From: Mycobacterium asiaticum | GTDB lineage: Bacteria > Actinomycetota > Actinomycetes > Mycobacteriales > Mycobacteriaceae | Assembly: GCF_001673315.1 (NCBI RefSeq) | Contig: NZ_LZLQ01000134.1 | Span: forward strand, 1-64,000 | DNA: 64,000 nt | Reading direction: 5' to 3' | Shown: piece by piece, positions 38,243 to 47,290 of the stretch | Layout of the letters: every line of letters begins with the position of its first letter | Position numbering within the stretch: the stretch's first letter is position 1 | Position numbers and translations under genes: made by a program | Notes under the pieces: generated by a model | Told to the model about the DNA's origin: nothing | What the model saw: only the letters and a program-made list of their open reading frames with translations | Database searches by the model: none

Positions 38243-39391
38243 ATGGGCACTAAGAATTCGGCACTCACCGCCAAGCTGGCCGACACCGCGCAACCGACCG
38301 TCGTCGGGGCGGACCGGCATCCCGGCTGGCACGCCCTGCGCAAACTGGCCGCACGCATCACCACGCCGCTGCTGCCCGACGACTACCTGCAGCTGGCCAA
38401 CCCGCTGTGGTCCGCGCGCGAGCTGCGGGGTCGCATTCTGGAGGTACGCCGCGAGACCGAAGACTCGGCGACGCTGGTCATCAAGCCGGGCTGGGGGTTC
38501 GGCTTCGACTATCAACCGGGGCAATACATCGGAATCGGCTTGCTGGTCGACGGTCGCTGGCGCTGGCGGTCGTATTCGCTGACTTCGAGCCCCGCTTCGG
38601 TCAAGTCGGTCTCCGCGCGCACCGTGACAATCACGGTCAAGGCGATGCCTGAGGGCTTTTTGTCCACCCACCTGGTGGCCGGTGTGGAGCCGGGAACCAT
38701 CGTGCGGCTGGCTGCGCCTCAGGGAAACTTCGTGCTGCCCGACCCTGCGCCGTCGTCAATCCTGTTCCTGACCGCCGGATCCGGGATCACGCCGGTGATG
38801 TCGATGTTGCGAACCCTGGCGCGCCGCAACCAGATCACCGACATCGCGCACCTGCACTCGGCGCCCACCGAATCCGACGTGCTGTTCGGTGCCGAGTTGG
38901 CCGCGCTGGCCGCCGACCATTCCGGCTACCGTCTCGCGGTGCGCGCAACGCGCACGCAGGGCCGGCTCGACCTGTCCGAGCTCGATCGCGAAGTGCCGGA
39001 CTGGCGAGAGCGCCAAGTTTGGGCGTGCGGACCGGAGGGCATGCTCAACGAGGCCGAGAAAGTGTGGTCGGCCGAGGGCATTGCGGAACGGTTGCACCTG
39101 GAGCGGTTCGCGGTAACCAGGGCGGCTCCCGCAGGAGCGGGGGGCACCGTCACCTTCGCGCGCAGCGGCAAGAGCGTGATCGCCGACGCCGCCACCTCGG
39201 TGATGGACGCGGGCGAGAGTGCAGGGGTCCAGATGCCGTTCGGTTGCCGCATGGGTATCTGCCAATCGTGCGTAGTCGAACTTGTCGACGGGCACGTCCG
39301 TGACCTGCGGACCGGCCGGGAACACGATCCCGGAACCCGAGTGCAGACCTGCGTGTCCGCCGCGTCCGGCGACTGCGTCGTCGACATATAG
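38243..39391 (+). CDS. Flavin/2Fe-2S oxidoreductase, electron donor to DesA3
   Basis: A 382-residue three-module reductase: FAD domain with RSYSLTS (about 111-117), NAD(P)H domain with LTAGSGITPVMSMLRTL (about 174-190), and a C-terminal 2Fe-2S ferredoxin with FGCRMGICQSC (about 334-344) and a distal Cys near TCVSAA. The Rv3230c protein feeds NADPH electrons to the stearoyl-CoA desaturase DesA3. It lies just upstream of desA3, and both have the same palindromic site at their 5' ends. Confidence 0.92.
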   Translation: MGTKNSALTAKLADTAQPTVVGADRHPGWHALRKLAARITTPLLPDDYLQLANPLWSARELRGRILEVRRETEDSATLVIKPGWGFGFDYQPGQYIGIGLLVDGRWRWRSYSLTSSPASVKSVSARTVTITVKAMPEGFLSTHLVAGVEPGTIVRLAAPQGNFVLPDPAPSSILFLTAGSGITPVMSMLRTLARRNQITDIAHLHSAPTESDVLFGAELAALAADHSGYRLAVRATRTQGRLDLSELDREVPDWRERQVWACGPEGMLNEAEKVWSAEGIAERLHLERFAVTRAAPAGAGGTVTFARSGKSVIADAATSVMDAGESAGVQMPFGCRMGICQSCVVELVDGHVRDLRTGREHDPGTRVQTCVSAASGDCVVDI

Positions 39392-39403
39392 GGTTACCCA
39401 CAG

Positions 39404-39427
39404 GTAACCTACGGGTACGTAGGTTAC
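39404..39427. promoter_or_regulatory. Palindromic operator before desA3
   Basis: Perfect 10-bp inverted repeat GTAACCTACG / CGTAGGTTAC with a 4-bp spacer, 52 bp upstream of desA3. A second, overlapping 7-bp inverted pair GGTTACC/GGTAACC lies at 39392-39409. TAACGT (39430-39435) could be the -10, which places the operator over the -35 and spacer. Confidence 0.7.
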
Positions 39428-39479
39428 GATAACGTAGGTCTAACGAGTCCGGAGACCGGACGACGTAGGGAGAGCATTC

Positions 39480-40790
39480 ATGGCGATCACAGACGTCGAC
39501 GTATTCGCCCACTTGGCAGAGGCCGACATCGAGAGTTTGGCCCACGAACTCGATTCCATCCGTAGCGATATCGAGGATTCCCGCGGCGAACGGGACGCCC
39601 GCTACATCCGCCGCACCATCGCCGCCCAGCGCGCACTCGAGGTGGCCGGGCGGGTCATTCTTGCCGCCAGTTCCCGCCGCTCGGCTTGGTGGGCGGGCAC
39701 CGCGACCCTGGGCGTGGCCAAGATCGTCGAGAACATGGAGATCGGCCACAACGTGATGCACGGCCAGTGGGACTGGATGAACGACCCGGAAATCCACTCC
39801 TCCACGTGGGAATGGGACATGAGCGGGTCGTCCAAGCATTGGCGCTACACCCACAACTTCGTGCACCACAAGTACACCAACATCCTGGGCATGGACGACG
39901 ACGTCGGTTACGGCCTGCTGCGCGTCACCCGCGACCAGCGCTGGAAGCGCTTCAATGTGCTGAACCTGGTGTACAACACGCTGCTCTCGTTGCTCTTCGA
40001 GTGGGGCGTCGGCCTGCAGCACGTCGAGATCGGCAAAATCGCCAAGAAGCGGATGGACAACGAGGAAGCCCGCGAGCGCATCGACGAGTTTCTCGCCAAA
40101 GCGGGCCGCCAGGTGGTCAAGGACTACGTGGCATTCCCGGCACTCACCTCGCTGTCGCCAGGTGCGACCTACCGGTCCACTCTGACGGCCAATGCCACGG
40201 CCAACGTGCTCCGCAACATATGGGCCAACGCGGTGATCTTCTGCGGCCATTTCCCCGACGGCGCAGAGAAATTCACCAAGACCGACATGGTCGGTGAGAC
40301 CAAGGGCCAGTGGTATCTGCGACAGATGCTGGGCAGCGCCAACTTCGAGGCCGGCCCGGTGCTGCGATTCATGAGCGGCAACCTGTGCCACCAGATCGAG
40401 CACCACCTGTATCCAGACCTGCCCAGCAACCGGCTGCACGAGATTTCGGTGCGGGTGCGCGCCGTCTGCGACAAATACGACTTGCCTTACACCACAGGCT
40501 CTTTCCTGATGCAGTACGGCCGGACTTGGCGCACGCTGGCCAAGCTGTCCTTGCCCGACGGGTACTTGCGCGACGACGCCGACAATGCGCCCGAAACCCG
40601 TAGCGAGCGAATGTTCGCTGAGCTGGAACCGGGATTCGCGGGCACCGACCCCACCACGGGGCGGCGCCGCGGTCTGAAAACGGCCATCGCGACGGTGCGA
40701 GGCTGGCGGCGCAGCAAGCAGACCAAGCAGGCTAAGCAGACCAAGCAGGCCAAGCAGGCCAAGCGGGACGGCGACGGACTAGCGGCCTAG
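39480..40790 (+). CDS. desA3: Membrane stearoyl-CoA Delta9-desaturase
   Basis: A 436-residue di-iron acyl-CoA desaturase making oleoyl-CoA, working with the reductase encoded upstream. Histidine boxes: GHNVMH (89-94), HNFVHH (125-130), HQIEHH (304-309); hydrophobic stretches near 60-82 and 160-178. The C-terminal tail has a Lys-rich repeat (KQTKQAKQTKQAKQAK) and ends in LAA; in M. tuberculosis a C-terminal LAA targets DesA3 for proteolysis. GGGAGA lies 6 nt before ATG 39480. Confidence 0.93.
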   Translation: MAITDVDVFAHLAEADIESLAHELDSIRSDIEDSRGERDARYIRRTIAAQRALEVAGRVILAASSRRSAWWAGTATLGVAKIVENMEIGHNVMHGQWDWMNDPEIHSSTWEWDMSGSSKHWRYTHNFVHHKYTNILGMDDDVGYGLLRVTRDQRWKRFNVLNLVYNTLLSLLFEWGVGLQHVEIGKIAKKRMDNEEARERIDEFLAKAGRQVVKDYVAFPALTSLSPGATYRSTLTANATANVLRNIWANAVIFCGHFPDGAEKFTKTDMVGETKGQWYLRQMLGSANFEAGPVLRFMSGNLCHQIEHHLYPDLPSNRLHEISVRVRAVCDKYDLPYTTGSFLMQYGRTWRTLAKLSLPDGYLRDDADNAPETRSERMFAELEPGFAGTDPTTGRRRGLKTAIATVRGWRRSKQTKQAKQTKQAKQAKRDGDGLAA

Positions 40791-40937
40791 GGCAGCACAC
40801 CTAGTCGGCTTCAGCCCGTGAGAACGGGACGCAAGTCATCGAGTCGGTCGAACAGGTGCCAGAGGTAGTTCGACGAACCCCGCTCCCGATGTGGATGCAA
40901 GTCCGTGAGTTGCGAGTTATTCGCCATACTGGAACAC

Positions 40938-42002
40938 GTGCAGGTTTTCGCCGGGCAGCAGGTGTCCCACTGGGACTTCCCGCGGACCACGGCCAGCGTC
41001 GCGCTGATGACTGAATTCGGCTGCAGCAAAGGGCTTTCCGCGCCGGACATGCTGGAAGGATCCGGCCTGTCCGCGGCAGACCTGCGCGACCACAACCGGA
41101 TGATCGTGGGGCGCCAGGAACTGGCCGTCGCGACCAATCTGGTGGACCTGTTGGGTGATGCGGCCAACCTGGGGATCCGGGTGGGCCGTACGTATCACGT
41201 CGGATCCTTCGGCATCTTCGGGTTCGCCTGCCTGACCAGTTCGACGCTGGGCGACGCGGTGCGGTTCGCTGCCCGGTTCTACGAGCTCAGCTACGGTTTC
41301 TGTCTGCCCAGTGTGGCCCTGGACGGCCCTGACGCGACGTTGCACTTGGACCTGCCCGATCTCACCGGTCCGGTGGCGGATTTCCTGGTGCGGCGTGACA
41401 TGGCCGCGATCGCGCAGGTCATGGCCGAACTGGTGGGTAGTCCTGTCCCGTTCACCCGCATCGAATTCGCCAGCCCCCCACCATCATCGGGCGATGCCGC
41501 GGCCCGCGAGATGTTCGGTGTGACACCGCGCTACGACGCGCCCGCCAACGTCGCCGCCTTGCCCGCCGCCCTGCTGGAGAACCGGCTACCTCAGGCCAGC
41601 GAGATGAGCGTGGCGATCTGCGAGCAGCAATGCCAGGCGCTGCTGGAACGCCGACGCCAGCGCACCGGTGTCGCACGCCGCGTCCGGGATCGGCTGGCAT
41701 CGGTCGACGGCAAACCCCACACCATCACCAGCGTCGCCCGCCAATTGGCGATGAGCGAACGGACGCTGCGACGACGGCTGACCGAGGAGAACACGACGTT
41801 CCGTGACCTGCTCGAAGAAGTGCACCGGGTGCTCGCCGAAGAGTTGTTGGCCACCGGGGCCCTGTCGGTGGAGGACGTCGCGCTGCGGTTGGGTTATGCA
41901 GAGGCGACAAGTTTCATCGCCGCCTTCAAACGGTGGACCGGCACTACCCCTGCCCGCTATCAGCGCTCGGTGGCGCCGCGCGAACGCATTGTGGCCGTCT
42001 GA
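40938..42002 (+). CDS. AraC-family regulator (VirS/OruR type)
   Basis: A 354-residue regulator: N-terminal arabinose-binding-like domain (about 15-200, with VGRTYHVGSFGIFGFACLTSSTLGDA) and C-terminal double helix-turn-helix (about 245-345, VARQLAMSERTLRRRL and DVALRLGYAEATSFIAAFKRWTG). GTG 40938 is preferred because CATACT lies 7 nt before it and the protein then starts close to the family's WDFPRT segment; GTG 40905 is the longer option. It precedes a monooxygenase, as VirS adjoins mymA in M. tuberculosis, and probably activates that set. Confidence 0.85.
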   Translation: MQVFAGQQVSHWDFPRTTASVALMTEFGCSKGLSAPDMLEGSGLSAADLRDHNRMIVGRQELAVATNLVDLLGDAANLGIRVGRTYHVGSFGIFGFACLTSSTLGDAVRFAARFYELSYGFCLPSVALDGPDATLHLDLPDLTGPVADFLVRRDMAAIAQVMAELVGSPVPFTRIEFASPPPSSGDAAAREMFGVTPRYDAPANVAALPAALLENRLPQASEMSVAICEQQCQALLERRRQRTGVARRVRDRLASVDGKPHTITSVARQLAMSERTLRRRLTEENTTFRDLLEEVHRVLAEELLATGALSVEDVALRLGYAEATSFIAAFKRWTGTTPARYQRSVAPRERIVAV

Positions 42003-42082
42003 GCACCAGAGTGGCCGCAATTATGGATTTGCCGTCCGCAATCGGCTGACAGCAGGCGCCCGCGGCTGACCACTATGGAGAT

Positions 42083-43588
42083 ATGACAGCGACTCTTCGT
42101 CCTCGCGTGCTGGTGATCGGCGCCGGATTCGGGGGCCTCGCGGCCGCCTACGAGCTATCCCGGGACGGTCTCGCCGAGGTGACTGTGCTGGAAAAGGCGA
42201 ACGACATCGGCGGCGTGTGGCGGGCCAACACCTATCCTGGGGCGGCATGCGACGTCCCGTCGAACCTGTACTCCTACTCCTTTGCCCGCAAGACCGACTG
42301 GGGCCGCCGGTACGCCGAGCAACCCGACATCCTGGGCTATATCCACGACACCGCCGACCGGTTCGGCTTGCGCGATCTGGTGCGAACCGGAGTGGAGGTC
42401 ACCTCGGCCGAATATGACGACGCCACCGCGACATGGCGGGTGGCGACTTCCGGCGGGGAAGTCTATGAGGCCGACGTGCTCGTGCCGGCGGTCGGGCAGC
42501 TGTCGCGCCCCGCGCTGCCGAACATCCCCGGCCTCGACACCTTCGCCGGTCCCTCCTTCCATTCGGCCGAGTGGCGCCACGACGTCGACCTGGCCGGCAA
42601 GCGCGTCGCGGTGCTGGGCACCGGCGCATCGGCGATCCAGTTCGTGCCGCGAATCCGCCAAACCGCCCAGCACGTCACCGTGTTCCAGCGCTCCGCGCCC
42701 TACGTCGTGCCCAAGTTGGACCGTGCCTACACCGAGAAGCACCACGTCGCATTCCAGAAGGTGCCCGGGTTCGCCGCCGCCATGCGCGGCGCGATCTGGG
42801 AGACGACCGAACTGCTGGGCTTTGCCCTGACCAGAGCCAAGCCACTGGCGCGGGTGCTGCACGGTCTCGCGTTGCGAAACCTCAAGCGCCACATCAAGGA
42901 TCCGGTGCTGCGGGCCAAGCTCACCCCCGACTATCCCATCGGCTGCAAGCGCGTGCTGTTCAGCAGCGAGTGGTACCCCGCGCTGGCCCAGGACAACGTC
43001 GCGGTCGAGACGGACGCCATCACCGAGGTGACCCCGAGGGGCGTGCGTACCGTCGACGGTCAGGGGCACGAAGTCTTGCACGAAGTGGACGTGATCATCT
43101 ACGGCACCGGCTTCAAAGCCACCGAGTTCCTCGCGCCGATCACCATCACCGGCCGCGAGGGGCGCAACATGCACACCGAGTGGGCCGGGGGTGCGCGTGC
43201 CCACCTTGGCATGGCAGTGCCGGGCTTCCCGAACATGTTCCTGATCTACGGCCCGAACACCAACCTCGGCAGCAGCTCGATCATCTTGATGATGGAGCAG
43301 CAGGCCCGCTACATCCGGCAGATCACCGAGGCACTGGTCCGCGGGGGCGTAACCCGCGCATTCGAGGTGCGCCGCGACGTCGAGGAAGCTTACGACGCTG
43401 CGGTGCAGTCCCGCCTGGACAGCGGGGTATGGACCACCTGCGAGTCGTGGTACCGCACTGCGTCGGGCCGGGTCACCACGAACTGGCCCGGGCTGGTGCA
43501 CGAATACCAGCATCGGACCCGCACCGCGGCACTCGATGACTTCCACGAAGTCCGGCCCGCCAAGGAAGCCCAGGAGGTTGGTGCGTGA
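42083..43588 (+). CDS. Flavin-containing (Baeyer-Villiger type) monooxygenase
   Basis: A 501-residue two-Rossmann flavoprotein. FAD site GAGFGG (13-18), NADPH site GTGASA (179-184), and between them the Baeyer-Villiger fingerprint FAGPSFHSAEW (154-164; FxGxxxHxxxW, then R-H rather than P or D). The segment RANTYPGAACDVPSNLYSYSF is typical of cyclic-ketone monooxygenases. Expected reaction: NADPH- and O2-dependent conversion of a ketone to an ester or lactone. The stop overlaps the next start by 4 bp. Substrate unknown. Confidence 0.88.
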   Translation: MTATLRPRVLVIGAGFGGLAAAYELSRDGLAEVTVLEKANDIGGVWRANTYPGAACDVPSNLYSYSFARKTDWGRRYAEQPDILGYIHDTADRFGLRDLVRTGVEVTSAEYDDATATWRVATSGGEVYEADVLVPAVGQLSRPALPNIPGLDTFAGPSFHSAEWRHDVDLAGKRVAVLGTGASAIQFVPRIRQTAQHVTVFQRSAPYVVPKLDRAYTEKHHVAFQKVPGFAAAMRGAIWETTELLGFALTRAKPLARVLHGLALRNLKRHIKDPVLRAKLTPDYPIGCKRVLFSSEWYPALAQDNVAVETDAITEVTPRGVRTVDGQGHEVLHEVDVIIYGTGFKATEFLAPITITGREGRNMHTEWAGGARAHLGMAVPGFPNMFLIYGPNTNLGSSSIILMMEQQARYIRQITEALVRGGVTRAFEVRRDVEEAYDAAVQSRLDSGVWTTCESWYRTASGRVTTNWPGLVHEYQHRTRTAALDDFHEVRPAKEAQEVGA

Positions 43589-45297
43589 GCGCTTTCGACT
43601 ATGACGTGCTCGTCATCGGATCCGGCTTCGGCGGCAGCGTTACCGCACTTCGCCTGAGCGAGAAGGGTTATCGGGTCGGCGTGCTGGAGGCTGGCCGGCG
43701 GTTCCGCGATCAGGACTTCGCCAAGAACAGCTGGCACGTCCGCGATTACCTGTTCAGGCCGTCGGTCGGGTGCTACGGCATCCAGCGCATCGATGTGCTC
43801 TCCGACGCCGTGGTGCTCAGCGGCGCCGGGGTGGGCGGCGGCTCACTGGTCTACGCGAACACGTTGTACGAACCCGACGACCCGTTCTACGCCGATCCGC
43901 GCTGGAGCGGCATCACCGACTGGAAAGAGGAGCTGGCGCCCTGGTACGACCAGGCCACCCGGATGCTCGGCGTCGCCACCTACCCACGTACCACGCCGTC
44001 GGACAAGGTGATGCTGCAGATCGCCACCGACCTCGGTGTCGCGGATTCCTTTCACGCCACCCGCGTCGGCGTGTGCTTCAGCGATGTCGAAGGCAACCAG
44101 GCCGCACCCGGCGCGCCGGTCGGTGACCCCTACTTCGGCGGGGCGGGCCCGGACCGCAACGCCTGCCGGCACTGCGGCGAATGCATGACGGGTTGCCGGC
44201 ACAACGCCAAGAACACATTGGTCAAAAACTATCTGTACCTAGCCGAAAAGCTAGGCGCACAGGTCCATCCGCTGACCACGGTGGTCGACGTCCGCCCGCG
44301 TCCCGGGGGCGGTTACGACGTCATCACTCGCCGTACCGGGGGTAAGCTGCGTCGGCGTCGCCGCACTTTCACCGCGGAGCACGTCGTGTTCTCGGCTGCG
44401 GCGCTGGGCACCCAGCGCCTCCTGCACCGGCTGCGCGACGGGGGCAGCCTGCCGCACGTGTCACGCAAGCTCGGGGAATTGTCCCGGACCAACTCCGAGG
44501 CCATCCTCGCCGTGCGAGCCCGCCGCGACGACGTCGACTATTCCGAGGGCGTGGCAATCACGTCCTCGATCCACCCGGACAGCCATACCCACGTGGAGCC
44601 CTGTCGCTATGGTCATGACTCCAATCTGATGGGGCTGATGGGCACCGTCCTGGTTGACGGGCTCGACGGTGGCAGACGGTGGCGGACCGGCCTGAAAGAG
44701 CTGGTTCGGCAGCGCCGCGACCTGCGCCGGCTGCTCTACCCGAAGCGCTGGTCGGAACAGACCATCCCACTGCTGGTGATGCAGACCCACGACAACTCCC
44801 TGACCACTTACACCCGGCGCTGGTTGTTCGGGCGCCGGATGGTGACCCGTCAGGGCGTGGGCGACCCGAACCCGACCTGGATCCCGGTCGGCCACGAGGT
44901 AGCCCGGCGCGCCGCCGAGCACCTCGACGGGATCGCCGGCGGCGCCTGGGCGGACCTGGCGGATATCCCGATGACGGGACATTTCATCGGCGGCTGCGTG
45001 ATCGGCGAAACCCCGGTCGACGGCGTGGTGGACCCCTACCACCGGATGCACGGGCATCCGGGATTGCACGTGATCGACGGCTCCACGATCACAGCGAATC
45101 TGGGCGTGAACCCTTCCTTGACCATCACCGCGCTGGCCGAGCGGGCGACCTCGCTGTGGCCGAACAAGGGCGAGCCGGACCCGCGCCCGCCGCTGGGTTC
45201 GTCCTATGCCCGCATCTCCCCGGTGGCCCCGAACAATCCGGCGGTCCCGGCAAGTGCACCGGGGGCATTGCGTGCCCACCGGGACTACGCTTCATAA
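43585..45297 (+). CDS. GMC-type oxidoreductase, ChoD-like
   Basis: A 570-residue FAD enzyme starting with IGSGFGGSVTALRL (11-24) and LEAGRRF; it keeps GAGVGGGSLVYANTLY, the Cys-rich CRHCGECMTGCRHNAKNTL region (about 193-211), HFIGGCVIG and the C-terminal VDGSTITANLGVNPSLTITALAER. It is a close relative of the M. tuberculosis ChoD (Rv3409c) protein called cholesterol oxidase, but a paralogue by context. Likely oxidises a sterol-like or other lipid alcohol. GTG start overlaps the monooxygenase stop. Confidence 0.87.
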   Translation: MSAFDYDVLVIGSGFGGSVTALRLSEKGYRVGVLEAGRRFRDQDFAKNSWHVRDYLFRPSVGCYGIQRIDVLSDAVVLSGAGVGGGSLVYANTLYEPDDPFYADPRWSGITDWKEELAPWYDQATRMLGVATYPRTTPSDKVMLQIATDLGVADSFHATRVGVCFSDVEGNQAAPGAPVGDPYFGGAGPDRNACRHCGECMTGCRHNAKNTLVKNYLYLAEKLGAQVHPLTTVVDVRPRPGGGYDVITRRTGGKLRRRRRTFTAEHVVFSAAALGTQRLLHRLRDGGSLPHVSRKLGELSRTNSEAILAVRARRDDVDYSEGVAITSSIHPDSHTHVEPCRYGHDSNLMGLMGTVLVDGLDGGRRWRTGLKELVRQRRDLRRLLYPKRWSEQTIPLLVMQTHDNSLTTYTRRWLFGRRMVTRQGVGDPNPTWIPVGHEVARRAAEHLDGIAGGAWADLADIPMTGHFIGGCVIGETPVDGVVDPYHRMHGHPGLHVIDGSTITANLGVNPSLTITALAERATSLWPNKGEPDPRPPLGSSYARISPVAPNNPAVPASAPGALRAHRDYAS

Positions 45298-45298
45298 C

Positions 45299-45835
45299 GT
45301 GCTCGCAGCTTTCGGTTTCGAATCCCTGGGCGTGGTGGTCGGAGACATGTACTTCGTCGATCCGTCCCCGATGACCGGTCAGGAAACTCCGGAACGCGGA
45401 GTTCGGCTGGAACTTCGCCTGGTCGACCGGGACGAGCCACAGGGGTCGATCTACGCCGGCATCCCGATCGCGTTCACCCGCCCGGTCTGGCGGGTCGATC
45501 TGTTCGGTTCCACCGAAAGCCCGCCCGGGACGCTGGATCGGGCCCATCACCATCCGCGGTTCGACGGTTGGGAACCGGGACGGCGGCACTTCGTCCCGGA
45601 ACTTTCCGCGGACCCGGTGTCCTGGCTGGCCGAGCAGCTGGCCAGCCCGGCCGCAGTGCTGGAGCGCGCCGGCGTCGATTCGGACCAGGTCAGCGACGCC
45701 GACCTCAAAGGTCTTGCGGCTGCAGCACCGGAGATCGTCGCATCGGTGAAGCGGATGCTCGACGGTGTGCGGGACGGTGAACTGGCCCCGGCGCCGGCCG
45801 AGCCGGTCGCCGCCGCCCGCACCGGCTGGCTCTGA
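45299..45835 (+). CDS. Unknown protein with HHH motif
   Basis: A 178-residue soluble protein I do not recognise. Residues 1-50 look like a beta-rich cupin-like segment (FGFESLGVVVGDMYFVDP); the centre has AHHHPRFDGWEPGRRHF, which could bind metal; the C-terminal half is helical and acidic. GTG 45299 starts 1 bp after the GMC stop; a GTG at 45272 would overlap. It lies in the same operon as the monooxygenase and BKACE genes, so it may assist that pathway. Confidence 0.7.
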   Translation: MLAAFGFESLGVVVGDMYFVDPSPMTGQETPERGVRLELRLVDRDEPQGSIYAGIPIAFTRPVWRVDLFGSTESPPGTLDRAHHHPRFDGWEPGRRHFVPELSADPVSWLAEQLASPAAVLERAGVDSDQVSDADLKGLAAAAPEIVASVKRMLDGVRDGELAPAPAEPVAAARTGWL

Positions 45836-45846
45836 CTTCTCAACGC

Positions 45847-46740
45847 ATGCGGCCCGTCATCATTGAATGCGCCATCAACGGCGTCACATCGAAGGCGACC
45901 AACCCCCATGTGCCGGTGGAACCATCGGAGATCACCGCCGACGCCCTCGCCTGTATGGCGGCAGGTGCGGCGATAATCCACAACCACATCGACCTCTACG
46001 GCGTTAGCGTGGAGCAAGCGGCCGAGCGTTACCTCCAAGCGTGGCGCCCCGTGCTCGCCGCCCGGCCGGACGCTTTGCTGTACCCGACGGTCCACTTCGG
46101 TGACAACTTTTCGATTTCCTACGAACACCTCATCCCGCTAGCCGCAGCCGGATTGCGCGTCGGGCTGGCCGACCCCGGATCGGTCAACCTCGGTGGCACT
46201 GATGCCGACGGCATACCCACGGGAAATCTGGTCTACAGCAACTCATTTCAAACGATCAGCCGGGCCTTCGGCATTTGCCACCAAGCGAAACTGGGTCCCA
46301 GCCTCGCCATCTATGAACCTGGATTCCTACGGACCACGCTCGCGTGGTGGCGAGCGGGCCGGTTGCCCAGCGGAGCGATGATCAAGCTCTACTTCTCCAC
46401 CGAACATGGCTACCTGGGTGCGCCATTCGGGCTACCTCCGACCGAGCGCGCGCTTGACGCGTACCTGGAATTGCTTGACGGGTCTGACATTCCGTGGGCC
46501 GTCTCCGTTGTCGGCGGCGACTTGTGCGCCAACCCGATGGCCAAACTCGCACTCGAACGTGGCGGGCACCTGCACTTGGGGCTCGAGTTCTATCGCGGCG
46601 TCCGCACTCCGACCAATGTCGAGTTGGTGACCGAGGCCGCGAATCTTTGTCAACAGCTTGGTTACGCCGTTGCGACGCCGGATGAGGCCGCGCAAATTCT
46701 CGGACTGCCGCCAGCATCGAACCCGGGTGCCCCGGCGTGA
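45847..46740 (+). CDS. Beta-keto acid cleavage enzyme (BKACE, DUF849)
   Basis: A 297-residue TIM-barrel enzyme of the 3-keto-5-aminohexanoate cleavage family, which combines a beta-keto acid with acetyl-CoA to give acetoacetate and a new CoA ester. Zinc ligands are visible: HNH at 45-47 and H...H in GGHLHLGLEF near 240. E8/C9 (IIECAING) and VVGGDL match the family. Family members differ in the pocket and thus in substrate, which cannot be read here. Codon use looks somewhat less GC-biased than in neighbours. It starts 11 bp after the unknown protein. Confidence 0.85.
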   Translation: MRPVIIECAINGVTSKATNPHVPVEPSEITADALACMAAGAAIIHNHIDLYGVSVEQAAERYLQAWRPVLAARPDALLYPTVHFGDNFSISYEHLIPLAAAGLRVGLADPGSVNLGGTDADGIPTGNLVYSNSFQTISRAFGICHQAKLGPSLAIYEPGFLRTTLAWWRAGRLPSGAMIKLYFSTEHGYLGAPFGLPPTERALDAYLELLDGSDIPWAVSVVGGDLCANPMAKLALERGGHLHLGLEFYRGVRTPTNVELVTEAANLCQQLGYAVATPDEAAQILGLPPASNPGAPA

Positions 46741-46786
46741 AGGTGCAGGCACGAGCGGATGATGCCAGAAGGTACTTGGCGGCGAC

Positions 46787-47290
46787 TCACAACGAAGCGT
46801 TGTGTGTGACCTTGGCGCACAGTGCAGCTAGCTTTACCTCGAGTTGGGCTGCGGCGGAGAGCAATTCGGTGTTTTCTTCGACTACCATCAGCGATGACGG
46901 CTTGACGTAGGTCAGGCTGCTGCCGGTGGGCTCGTCGATGATCAGCAGTTCCACTGGAGCGAACAGGCCCGCGGTCACATCGTGGCGCAGCATGGTGATC
47001 GCAATCAGCGGGTTACCGAGGATGACGCGCAACGCCTTTCGGTCGATGCCGGCTTTCGTGATCCATGCACCGTGGTCGAAGAGGCCGAACAGCATGAATC
47101 CGCTTGGCCCTGCAAAGGTCTGAACCTGTTGCTCATAGGACTCCCAGCTCGCGAACGCCTTCGGGAAATCGTCGATCGGAACGGGCTTGTCGCCGATGTC
47201 GGCGAGCAGCGCGGCGACCAATTCGTCGTAGCTCCTGGTGCTTTGGTAGCGCACCCGCACCCCGTCAAAGCGGGTTTCAGACACCGACAT
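46787..47290 (-). CDS. DUF302-family protein
   Basis: A 167-residue protein with the DUF302 core: RYQSTRSYDELVAALLADIG near the N-terminus and LFGLFDHGAWITKAGI plus VILGNPLIAITMLRHD further on (NPxxA/T motif of the family). The fold is small and beta-alpha; biochemistry is unknown. It overlaps the end of the nitrilase gene by 14 bp and is the last gene of the thiolase-nitrilase-DUF302 operon. Confidence 0.82.
   Translation of the reverse strand: MSVSETRFDGVRVRYQSTRSYDELVAALLADIGDKPVPIDDFPKAFASWESYEQQVQTFAGPSGFMLFGLFDHGAWITKAGIDRKALRVILGNPLIAITMLRHDVTAGLFAPVELLIIDEPTGSSLTYVKPSSLMVVEENTELLSAAAQLEVKLAALCAKVTHNASL

Noticed and set aside
40811..41167. A 118-codon minus-strand gene overlapping the AraC start.
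   Set aside because: Most of it is antisense to the AraC coding region and the remainder shows no domain or ribosome site.
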